Both the position numbers and the translations under genes were made by a program. 7,803 nt of DNA from Spirochaetia bacterium (GTDB taxonomy: Bacteria > Spirochaetota > Spirochaetia > Treponematales > Breznakiellaceae). The DNA lies in the NCBI GenBank assembly GCA_025997755.1, contig BNVA01000093.1:1-7803 (forward strand), written 5' to 3'. The notes under the pieces are model-generated. The model worked only from the letters and a program-made list of their open reading frames with translations. It had not been told where the DNA came from and made no database searches. Below, piece after piece: positions 1-6,637 of this stretch (within the stretch, counting starts at the first letter, position 1; every line of letters starts with the position of its first letter).

Positions 1-106
1 CGGTACCGGCAGCACTTTAAATATGAATAACGGCGCGATTACAAATTGTACGGCAACTAATGGCGGCGGGGTTAATGTTTCCGGTACCGGCAGCACTTTT
101 AATATG
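1..106 (+). repeat. 81-bp (27-residue) in-frame tandem repeat, two copies partly visible
   Basis: Bases 1-25 and 82-106 match at 24 of 25 positions (cggtaccggcagcactttNaatatg), exactly 81 bases apart. The period is 27 codons and stays in the frame of the repeat protein: GTGSTLNM at the first copy and GTGSTFNM at the second. Since the match begins at the first base, the array probably continues to the left of the window. It is an internal coding repeat, not an intergenic element. Confidence 0.85.
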
Positions 107-1942
107 GGCGGAGCGGCGCAGATTAGTGATGGGGTACATCTCGGATCAGTAAGCACAATAAATATAGGCAGTGATCTTACCGTACACTCTCCAACAAATC
201 CCGTGCAGATAACACTCACTGATTATACCAATACCACAATACTGACCGGTAGTGTTAATAACAATTACAAAAAATTTTTTGTACCTCCAGACGGCTTAGA
301 CCATTATGAAATATATGTTGATGGTTCCTATGGCAAAATACGTCCCTATAGCCCTGCCACAAACGGCGAAGTCTACATAATGAACGGTACGCGTTCACCT
401 ATGAATGGCGGCTCAATCGGTACTGCATATAACAACTGGAATACAGCTATTGCTGCTGTACCTAGCGGCGGCACATTGATCGTCGCGGGTCCGCTTACCA
501 GTGCAAATGCCGTTGCGTCTAACGGCAGTCTTTTCGACATCCCGGGCACGGGCGGCTCGCTTACAATCAAGGGCATCAACGACACACAGGGTAGGAGCGC
601 ATCCCTGTCTGCCGCGGGCGCTTTTGCCCGTGTAATGGGCGTCGAAAACAAAACCGTTTACCTTGAAAACATCACGCTTACCGGAGCAAATGTTCCCACA
701 TCTGCAGGCGCGGGTCTCCTCGTTGGAAACGGCGCGTCGGTAACGCTTGGCTCCGGCGCATCAATACAGAACAACCGCACTGCAGTAAACGGCGGCGGCA
801 TATCTATCGAAAACGGCGGCTCTGTTTTACTGTCGGGCGGCGAAATCAGCGGCAACACAGCAACAGGACTCGGTTCCGGTATATACCAAAACGGAATTTT
901 AGAAATGGGTACCGCCGGAAGCGTTAGCACAAATAACGATGTGTACCTTGTCGCCGGAAAAACAATACTTACTAATTCGATATTATCTGCTTCTACAGCG
1001 GCAAAAATTACGCCGGAATATCATTCTAACCCCCAAGTTATATCAGGCTCCAACATAGCTGCTAACGCCGGAAAATTTATTGTAACGCCGGAAAACAGCG
1101 GCGAAACATGGTTTGTTCAACCTACAAACAGTGGCACTTTAACAGCCGGATACATTTACAAAGCCGCAGCATCGCGCCAAATTAGCGGAAAACCTGTTTA
1201 CTACACAACATTGGAAGCGGCTGTAACGGCGGCAGGCACCGCCGCCAGTCCCGATGAAATAACATTATGCGCACCTATAATTATTGGTAGTTTAATTACG
1301 GTAGATAGCAACAAACATATTTCAATAAAAACGGATAATAGCACTTTTAACATCGTACGAAAAACAAGCCCTACCTATACCGGAGATTTATTTCAAGTTT
1401 CTGGTGGAGCTTCTCTTACACTGGGCGTCGACGGTTCCGCCAATTTGGTTATTGACGGCGGTTCTGTAACCACCGCGGCGGGTGCGCTTGTCTTAGTTTC
1501 TAGCGGCACTCTCAAAATAGGATCAAAAGGTATTCTGAAAAACAATTATAGGAATAATGCCGGGGGCGGTGCTGTTAGTTTGGACGGCGGTACTCTAACT
1601 ATGACAGGCGGTTCTATAACCGGTAATGCTGCAACTGGAAGCAATAGCGGCGGCGGGGTTTGGCTTAACAGTGGAAACCTTATAATGTCAGGCGGGGCAG
1701 TAATTACCGGCAATACCAATGATGATGTTAAACTTATGGGTACCAACACAATAAAAGTTAGCGGCTCTCTTAATCCGCCGGGCGGGACATCGGCAACAAT
1801 AACTCTGGATTCGCACGGCTCAGGCGACACGGTAATTCAAGGCGGCGGCACATATACGCTAACGGCAAATGACGTAGGCAAGTTTACACTACAAGGCGGC
1901 GGCACATTATCATTTAGCAGCGGCTACGGAGTTGTACCGTAA
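2..1942 (+). CDS. Large Gly/Ser/Thr/Asn-rich repeat protein, predicted beta-helix surface or secreted protein (5' partial)
   Basis: The frame is open to the left edge, so 646 residues are visible and the true N-terminus, including any signal peptide, is missing; the ATG at 23 lies inside a repeat and is unlikely to be the start. The protein is rich in GGG, SGG, GNTAT and TLTMTGG turns, typical of parallel beta-helix (pectate-lyase-like) repeats. Numbering from the ATG at 23, helix segments carry GGGISIENGGSVLLSGG (258-273) and GGAVSLDGGTLTMTGGSITG (515-534). They alternate with three cap-like segments at about 36-106, 305-370 and 567-632, the last two of the form N/D-D-V-x-L ... T-I ... G/K-F-x-V/L. 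Two segments (117-160 and 389-425) look like starts of new helical domains. No membrane segment, sorting motif or autotransporter barrel precedes the stop. The 3' end overlaps convergent purD by 19 bases. Function is unknown; a cell-envelope or host-interaction role is inference. Confidence 0.82.
   Translation, partial: GTGSTLNMNNGAITNCTATNGGGVNVSGTGSTFNMGGAAQISDGVHLGSVSTINIGSDLTVHSPTNPVQITLTDYTNTTILTGSVNNNYKKFFVPPDGLDHYEIYVDGSYGKIRPYSPATNGEVYIMNGTRSPMNGGSIGTAYNNWNTAIAAVPSGGTLIVAGPLTSANAVASNGSLFDIPGTGGSLTIKGINDTQGRSASLSAAGAFARVMGVENKTVYLENITLTGANVPTSAGAGLLVGNGASVTLGSGASIQNNRTAVNGGGISIENGGSVLLSGGEISGNTATGLGSGIYQNGILEMGTAGSVSTNNDVYLVAGKTILTNSILSASTAAKITPEYHSNPQVISGSNIAANAGKFIVTPENSGETWFVQPTNSGTLTAGYIYKAAASRQISGKPVYYTTLEAAVTAAGTAASPDEITLCAPIIIGSLITVDSNKHISIKTDNSTFNIVRKTSPTYTGDLFQVSGGASLTLGVDGSANLVIDGGSVTTAAGALVLVSSGTLKIGSKGILKNNYRNNAGGGAVSLDGGTLTMTGGSITGNAATGSNSGGGVWLNSGNLIMSGGAVITGNTNDDVKLMGTNTIKVSGSLNPPGGTSATITLDSHGSGDTVIQGGGTYTLTANDVGKFTLQGGGTLSFSSGYGVVP
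1838..1907 (+). repeat. 16-bp direct repeat, 54-bp period, near the 3' end of the repeat protein
   Basis: The string caaggcggcggcacat occurs at 1838-1853 and at 1892-1907, 54 bases (18 codons) apart and in frame. Both copies encode QGGGT, in QGGGTYTL and QGGGTLSF. It marks the last two coils before the stop codon. Confidence 0.8.
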
Positions 1943-3243
1943 GTCGTAAACCCTATATCTGTCCGGTAAAAGCAGTTTTTAAAGTGAATTTTGCTCACCG
2001 CTTTATATACCGACATGATAGCCGCCTTTAGCGTGTCCGCCGTTGCCGTAACTCCAAGCACACGTCCGCCGGATGTTACAAGAGACTCATTTTTAGGGTC
2101 TTTTGCCGTACCCGCCGAATACACTTTTACACATTTGTCTTTTTCTGCTTCATCAATGCCGGTTATAGCATAGCCTTTGCCGTATCCTGCGGGATAACCG
2201 CCGGACGCCATTATTACACAGACGGCGGCTCCGGTTTTAAAATTAACCATTTTTGGATCAAGTCTGCCTTCCGTGCAGGCAATCATAATTTCCAAAAGAT
2301 CGGTTTCCAACAGAGGCAGTACAACCTGTGTTTCAGGATCGCCGAAACGGCAGTTATACTCAATAACAACGGGACCGTTTTTTGTAAGCATCAGCCCAAA
2401 GTAAAGGCAGCCGGAAAAAGGCGCACCTTCTTTTTGCATGGCGGCAACGGTGGGCAAAAAAATACGCTTTTCGCAATCTGCCGCAATTTGCGCTGTCCAA
2501 AAAGGGTTCGGCGCTATAGTACCCATGCCGCCGGTATTTGGCCCGGTATTGCCGTCGAATGCTCTTTTGTGATCCATGCTGCTAACCATGGGGACGAGCG
2601 TCCTGCCGTCGCAGAAGGCAAGAACACTCACCTCCACACCTTCCAACATTTCTTCTACAACTATGTTTTCTCCGCTTGCGCCGAAACGCTTGTTTTTCAT
2701 CGCTTCAAAAACAGCTTCTTCCGCATCTTTTAAACGGCTGCATATTGTAACGCCCTTTCCAAGGGCAAGCCCGTCGGCTTTGATCACAATGCCTGTGTGT
2801 CCGTCGGCAAAATATTTACGCACGTACTCTATTGCCTTGTCATAGTCGTTAAAAGTTTCGTATGCGGCTGTGGGTATACCATATTTTTTCATAAGATTTT
2901 TTGAAAAAATCTTGCTCGATTCGATGCGCGCCGCCGCTTTTACCGGCCCGAACGAGCTGATCTTTGCTTCGTTTAACGCATCAACCATACCCAGTGCCAA
3001 CGGATCATCCGGCGTTACAACAACATAATCAATATTATTTTGTATGCAATATGCTGCAACGGCGTTTACATCCGATGCATTTATGTTGATACAGGGCACA
3101 TCCTCTTCAATCCCGCCGTTCCCCGGTATGGCGCATAACGTGCCCAGCCTTGGCGATTGCAGAAGTTTGCTTATTATAGCGTGCTCCCTGCCGCCGCCGC
3201 CAATCACCGCCACATTTAATTTTTCTTTTTTAATATCTGCCAC
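1924..3243 (-). CDS. purD: Phosphoribosylamine--glycine ligase (GAR synthetase)
   Basis: PurD joins glycine to 5-phosphoribosylamine with ATP to give GAR, the second step of de novo purine synthesis, in the cytoplasm. The 439 residues match the usual single-domain bacterial length of about 420-430. The N-domain has IGGGGREHA (14-22). The ATP-grasp part has KADGLALGKGV (155-165), HKRAFDGNTGPNTGGMGT (225-242) and the metal-binding EYNCRFGDPETQ (295-306). The C-domain has ASGGYP (346-351) and ends FYRTDIG plus eight residues, a normal PurD end. The start is GTG, supported by GGAG seven bases upstream, and lies 14 bases inside the end of purN, so translation is probably coupled. The TAG stop lies inside the convergent repeat-protein gene. 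PurN next door uses its product GAR. It is the last gene of the operon, and no clear terminator follows it. Confidence 0.97.
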   Translation of the reverse strand: MADIKKEKLNVAVIGGGGREHAIISKLLQSPRLGTLCAIPGNGGIEEDVPCININASDVNAVAAYCIQNNIDYVVVTPDDPLALGMVDALNEAKISSFGPVKAAARIESSKIFSKNLMKKYGIPTAAYETFNDYDKAIEYVRKYFADGHTGIVIKADGLALGKGVTICSRLKDAEEAVFEAMKNKRFGASGENIVVEEMLEGVEVSVLAFCDGRTLVPMVSSMDHKRAFDGNTGPNTGGMGTIAPNPFWTAQIAADCEKRIFLPTVAAMQKEGAPFSGCLYFGLMLTKNGPVVIEYNCRFGDPETQVVLPLLETDLLEIMIACTEGRLDPKMVNFKTGAAVCVIMASGGYPAGYGKGYAITGIDEAEKDKCVKVYSAGTAKDPKNESLVTSGGRVLGVTATADTLKAAIMSVYKAVSKIHFKNCFYRTDIGFTTYGTTP

Positions 3244-3856
3244 AAACTATCTCCAATGCTTTAGGTAGTATCTCCCACTCCGCTTCTTCCATAACACGTT
3301 TTTGTAACGATTCGGGCGTATCGTTTTCTTTTACCTCTACCGCTTTTTGTAAAATGATTTTTCCGCCGTCGATTATTTCATCTACAAAGTGTACCGTTGC
3401 GCCTGTAATTTTTACGCCCCTTTTAAGAGCCGCCTCGTGTACAAAAAGTCCGTAATAACCTTCACCGCAAAATGACGGTATCAAACTTGGATGAATATTG
3501 ATAATTTTGTCTTTATATTCGGCAATAACTTTTTTACCCAGTATAACCAAGAAACCGGCAAGAACAATTATTTCGATATTGTATTTTTTTAATAACGGCA
3601 GCAATGCTTCATCGTAACCGTCAATATCAAAATTATCATTATCCCTGCCGCCAAAATCAATATCGGCAAGCGTTTCTGTCGGAATACTCATCTTTTTTGC
3701 CCGTGTCAAAGCGAATGCATCTTTACATGATGATAAAACCAGCGCTATATCCGCATGAGGCAGATCTCCTTGTTGTTTTGCGTCGAGTATAGCCTGTAAA
3801 TTAGTACCGCCGCCTGAAACAAGAACGGCAGTACGTTTTTTATTTTTCCCGCTCAT
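3230..3856 (-). CDS. purN: Phosphoribosylglycinamide formyltransferase (GAR transformylase), folate-dependent
   Basis: PurN transfers the formyl group of 10-formyl-tetrahydrofolate to GAR, giving FGAR (third step). The 208 residues fit the family. The phosphate-binding loop is VLVSGGGTNLQAIL (11-24). The catalytic motif INIHPSLIPSF (119-129) carries Asn120 and His122, and TGATVHFVDE (151-160) carries Asp159, so the Asn/His/Asp triad is intact. The FCGEGYYGLFVHEAALKRGVK variant (129-149) is a form I associate with Clostridia and spirochaete PurN rather than the enterobacterial one; that is recalled, not searched. The ATG overlaps the purM stop as ATGA and has no obvious Shine-Dalgarno, so initiation probably depends on ribosomes ending purM. 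Its 3' end overlaps purD by 14 bases. Formate-dependent PurT is a different, ATP-grasp enzyme and is excluded. Confidence 0.96.
   Translation of the reverse strand: MSGKNKKRTAVLVSGGGTNLQAILDAKQQGDLPHADIALVLSSCKDAFALTRAKKMSIPTETLADIDFGGRDNDNFDIDGYDEALLPLLKKYNIEIIVLAGFLVILGKKVIAEYKDKIINIHPSLIPSFCGEGYYGLFVHEAALKRGVKITGATVHFVDEIIDGGKIILQKAVEVKENDTPESLQKRVMEEAEWEILPKALEIVCGRY
3243..3254 (-). promoter_or_regulatory. Ribosome binding site that fixes the GTG start of purD
   Basis: On the minus strand GGAG (3251-3254) stands seven bases before the GTG at 3243-3241, inside the last codons of purN (ttg gag ata gtt). No ATG gives an N-terminus in front of the conserved GGGGREHA; the GTG ten codons later has only an A-rich run upstream and no good site. 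This supports GTG initiation and a 14-base overlap with purN. Confidence 0.7.
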
Positions 3857-4911
3857 ATAAGTTCTACAGCCGAAACTCCCTCGCTCTTTACAACCTCGCC
3901 TATTTCATAAGCGGGCTGATCCGCCATATCCAATGCGGCAATAGCGAGATCAACTTTGTTAGCCGCAACAATGACGATCATACCTACACCCATGTTAAAG
4001 GTGTTAAACATATCACGTTCATTTATGCCGCCTTTTTCCGCTATCAAATTAAAAATAGGCGGTATCTTAATGTCCGCCTTCCGTATGCGGATAGACAAAT
4101 CATTTGTAAGACAGCGCGGTATATTTTCAAAAAAACCGCCGCCTGTGATATGCGCTGTACCGTGAACAAGAATTTTATTAAGCAGCGAAAGTATGGGTTT
4201 TACATAAATTCTTGTAGGGGTAAGCAGCGTTTCGCCTAACGGTAGACCTAAAACGCCGGAATAATCGGCTAATGTTTTTTTTGCCGTTTCCGCATTATCA
4301 AGATCAAATATTTTTCTAATCAAAGAAAAGCCGTTTGAATGTACGCCTGTACTTGGCAGGGCTATAACAACATCACCGGCGCTTAAATATGAGCTGTCTA
4401 CCATTTGCTTTTTATCTACAACACCCGATGCAAAACCGGCAAGGTCGTATTCGTTCTCCGGGTAAAATCCGGGCATTTCCGCCGTTTCGCCGCCTATAAG
4501 GGCACAGCCTGCTTCTACACAGCCGTTTGCTACCCCCTCCACAATAGCGGCAATTTTTGACGGAATGTTTTTTCCGCAAGCAATATAATCTAAAAAAAAC
4601 AGAGGTTTTGCAAAAGAGCAGATAATATCATTTACGCACATAGCTACACAATCAATTCCTACGGTGTCATGTTTGTCCATTAAAAAAGCTATGCGTAATT
4701 TTGTACCTACGCCGTCCGTGCCGGAAACTAAAACAGGATGCGGCGTCTCGGAAAGATCAAGTTCAAAGCTGCCGCCAAATCCGCCTAGTCCTCCAAGCAC
4801 GCCGGGTATTACCGTACGCGCTGTATGTTTTTGTATCAACTGTACAGCTTTGTAACCGGCGGTAATATCAACACCGGCATTTTTGTAACTTTCACTAAAA
4901 CTGTTGTTCAA
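3853..4911 (-). CDS. purM: Phosphoribosylformylglycinamidine cyclo-ligase (AIR synthetase)
   Basis: PurM closes the imidazole ring, converting FGAM to AIR with ATP. The 352 residues are the expected size. Family motifs occur in order: YKNAGVDI (9-16), the glycine-rich GVLGGLGGFGG (37-47), SGTDGVGTKL (63-72), GIDCVAMCVNDI (85-96), GGETAEMPGFY (140-150), STGVHSNGFSLIR (187-199), ITGGGFFENIPR (255-266) and FNTFNMGVGM (302-311). The start is a TTG at 4911-4909: AAGGGG lies seven bases upstream and no ATG is available before residue 78, which falls past conserved motifs. It follows purF after a 45-base gap, the largest in the operon, and overlaps purN by ATGA. Its substrate comes from FGAM synthase, which is not encoded here. 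The TTG start may lower PurM output, partly offset by the strong ribosome site. Confidence 0.97.
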   Translation of the reverse strand: MNNSFSESYKNAGVDITAGYKAVQLIQKHTARTVIPGVLGGLGGFGGSFELDLSETPHPVLVSGTDGVGTKLRIAFLMDKHDTVGIDCVAMCVNDIICSFAKPLFFLDYIACGKNIPSKIAAIVEGVANGCVEAGCALIGGETAEMPGFYPENEYDLAGFASGVVDKKQMVDSSYLSAGDVVIALPSTGVHSNGFSLIRKIFDLDNAETAKKTLADYSGVLGLPLGETLLTPTRIYVKPILSLLNKILVHGTAHITGGGFFENIPRCLTNDLSIRIRKADIKIPPIFNLIAEKGGINERDMFNTFNMGVGMIVIVAANKVDLAIAALDMADQPAYEIGEVVKSEGVSAVELI

Positions 4912-4924
4912 TAGACTACCCCTT
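4911..4924 (-). promoter_or_regulatory. Strong ribosome binding site supporting the TTG start of purM
   Basis: On the minus strand AAGGGG (4919-4924) is followed by seven bases and then TTG. The spacing is ideal and no other start codon gives a full-length AIR synthetase, so the rare TTG start is well supported. Confidence 0.7.
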
Positions 4925-4947
4925 AAAAAAAGTTAGACCGTTGTAAT

Positions 4948-4976
4948 ATTATACTTTTAATCCGTATCTATGTCTT
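4948..4976 (-). promoter_or_regulatory. Possible internal sigma-70-type promoter ahead of purM
   Basis: On the minus strand a perfect TATAAT (4948-4953) is preceded by 17 bases and AAGACA (4971-4976), four of six matches to TTGACA. It sits over the end of purF and the 45-base gap, where a secondary promoter for purMND would be useful. The gap is AT-rich, so a chance match is quite possible. Confidence 0.25.
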
Positions 4977-6399
4977 GTTCAAAAATGTCTTTATGCTGAA
5001 CGCCCGAAACATCCACAGAGTATTTACCGGAAAAACAAGCGTCGCATAAACCGGATAAACGCCCTTTTGTAATCTCATAAAGTGCTCCGATAGAAAGATA
5101 GCCCAAACTATCCGCTCCTATAATATCACGTATTTCGTATAACGTATGCCGGTAGGCAATTAAATTTTCACTTGTATCAATATCCGTACCAAAATAGCAC
5201 GGATATAAAAACGGCGGACAGGAAAGACGCATGTGTACTTCCTTCGCGCCGAACTCTCTTAACATTCTTATAATCTGTAAACTTGTTGTTCCGCGCACGA
5301 TTGAATCATCTACGATAACAACACGCTTATCCTTTACTGCGGAGGCTATGGGGTTTAATTTTATGCGTACGCTGCTTTCCCTGTCTTTTTGGTTAGACGC
5401 AATAAATGTACGCCCTATGTATTTGTTTTTTAAAAATCCAAAATCGTAGGGTATGCCGCTCGCCCGCGAAAACCCAAGAGCGGCATCCAAGCCCGAATCC
5501 GGTACGCCGATCACTACATCGGCTTCTACAGGATGTTCTTTTGCAAGGATTTCACCGGCAAGAATACGCGCGTTATGTACGGAAACTCCGTCGATAACGG
5601 AATCGGGACGCGCAAAGTAAACAAATTCAAATACGCATAACGACGAAGTTTTTCCGCAGTGCGTTGTAATACTGTGGACACCATCATTGCTTACTACAAT
5701 AATTTCTCCCGGCTTAACATCGCGGACAAAAACAGCTCCAATGGAGTTTAACGCACAGCTTTCACTCGCAAAAACAATGCTGTCGCCTATTTTTCCCATG
5801 CAGAGGGGGCGAAAGCCCATTGGATCGCGGCAGGCTATCAGCTTACGGCGGCTCATAAGCACAAGCGAAAAAGCTCCCTGCAATTTGTAAACGGCAGCTT
5901 CTACCGACTGTTCTATGCTGTTAGCATTTAAGCGTTCCTTTGTAATAGTATGAGTTATAACTTCCGTGTCGCTTGAAGACTGAAAGATACTGCCCTGCAA
6001 TTCAAGAGTTTTTCTCATTTCGGCGGCATTTGTTAAATTGCCGTTATGTACAAGGGCTAACGAGCCTTTTATATGTTTTACCACCAAGGGCTGTGCGTTT
6101 GAACGGCGCTTAACGCCTGTCGTAGCGTAACGGTTATGCGCCACGGCAATTTCTCCTGCGCCGCCTGTACCTAAATCGGAAAGGTTTGTTTCCGAAAAAA
6201 CATCGGCTACAAGACCTAAGTCTCTCCTGTTTGTAATGTGTCCGCCGCTGTTCACTGCTATACCGGCGCTCTCCTGTCCTCTGTGCTGCAGCGCGTAAAG
6301 ACCGGTATAGCAAAGATGAGTAATGTTGTCCCGTACAGAATCATTGCCGTTGGCAAAGATTCCAAAAAGTCCGCATTCCTCGTGTATATCGTCTGTCAT
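4957..6399 (-). CDS. purF: Amidophosphoribosyltransferase, [4Fe-4S] Bacillus-type, with propeptide
   Basis: PurF performs the committed step: PRPP plus glutamine gives 5-phosphoribosylamine. The 480 residues hold an N-terminal class II glutaminase domain and a C-terminal phosphoribosyltransferase domain. Cys9 in EECGLFGI is the nucleophile, exposed by removing an eight-residue propeptide. Glutaminase motifs are LQHRGQESAGI (37-47), AHNRYATTG (87-95) and LVHNGNLTN (116-124). The PRPP loop is VIVDDSIVRGTTS (361-373). Four cysteines match the Fe-S ligands of the B. subtilis enzyme: Cys255 (LCVFEFVYFARPDS), Cys401 (YPCYFG), Cys452 and Cys455 (CDACF). This predicts an oxygen-sensitive cluster, unlike E. 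coli PurF, and feedback inhibition by purine nucleotides as in the family. The ATG follows the TAG stop of the zinc-finger gene after one base and has no clear Shine-Dalgarno, so it probably relies on translation of that small gene. Confidence 0.97.
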   Translation of the reverse strand: MTDDIHEECGLFGIFANGNDSVRDNITHLCYTGLYALQHRGQESAGIAVNSGGHITNRRDLGLVADVFSETNLSDLGTGGAGEIAVAHNRYATTGVKRRSNAQPLVVKHIKGSLALVHNGNLTNAAEMRKTLELQGSIFQSSSDTEVITHTITKERLNANSIEQSVEAAVYKLQGAFSLVLMSRRKLIACRDPMGFRPLCMGKIGDSIVFASESCALNSIGAVFVRDVKPGEIIVVSNDGVHSITTHCGKTSSLCVFEFVYFARPDSVIDGVSVHNARILAGEILAKEHPVEADVVIGVPDSGLDAALGFSRASGIPYDFGFLKNKYIGRTFIASNQKDRESSVRIKLNPIASAVKDKRVVIVDDSIVRGTTSLQIIRMLREFGAKEVHMRLSCPPFLYPCYFGTDIDTSENLIAYRHTLYEIRDIIGADSLGYLSIGALYEITKGRLSGLCDACFSGKYSVDVSGVQHKDIFEQDIDTD

Positions 6400-6400
6400 T

Positions 6401-6637
6401 CTAAGCCGCTTTATCAGAATATGATATAACTGTAATTTCGGCTGGGTACATTGTTAATTTAATTGAGTCGAGTATTTGTTCAAGACTTCGAGAAACTGCA
6501 TCGGAATGTACAACTTCACCGCATTGCATACACACAAGCGATGGGACATTTTTTATGATTACAATGCAATCTCTTAAACTCGTTGTAAAAACTGTCTCCC
6601 CAGCCTCTAATTCCCCTTTGCAAAAAAAACAATTCAT
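6401..6637 (-). CDS. YgiT-type zinc-finger protein (MqsA-like antitoxin candidate lacking the HTH domain)
   Basis: A 78-residue protein with two CxxC pairs, Cys3/Cys6 and Cys36/Cys39, around the family signature I-x-NVP-x-L-x-C-x-x-CGE (28-41). This is the N-terminal zinc-finger domain of the E. coli antitoxin MqsA (YgiT); the rest, ending AEITVISYS, is too short for the helix-turn-helix domain that lets MqsA repress its own operon. I chose the ATG at 6637: it has AGGGAG seven bases upstream, overlaps the preceding stop as ATGA and puts the first CxxC at residues 3-6. An ATG at 6676 would add 13 residues unlike the family. Stand-alone fingers of this type are often encoded just after DUF4258 proteins, as here, so the likely role is to neutralise that partner. 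Activity is inferred, and a different zinc-binding role is possible. It ends one base before purF. Confidence 0.85.
   Translation of the reverse strand: MNCFFCKGELEAGETVFTTSLRDCIVIIKNVPSLVCMQCGEVVHSDAVSRSLEQILDSIKLTMYPAEITVISYSDKAA

Noticed and set aside
1..106. CRISPR-like direct repeats
   Set aside because: Only two copies, with an 81-base period that is an exact multiple of three and continues the repeat-protein reading frame; the spacing is far from regular CRISPR units.
373..1830. Minus-strand open frames of about 90 residues opposite the repeat protein
   Set aside because: They are proline-rich antisense shadows of the GGC/GGT-rich repeat codons, with no recognisable motif or family.
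1925..1941. Hairpin TACGG/CCGTA as a bidirectional terminator
   Set aside because: Five base pairs with a seven-base loop and no T-run on either side; too weak to call.
4912..4962. AAAAGT/ACTTTT stem with a T7 run as a terminator between purF and purM
   Set aside because: The stem is six mostly A-T pairs with a loop of about 19 bases, and termination here would cut off essential purMND.
1991..6429. Plus-strand open frames of 60-99 residues opposite the pur genes
   Set aside because: All lie antisense to well-conserved pur genes, lack domains, and are explained as shadows of their codon use.
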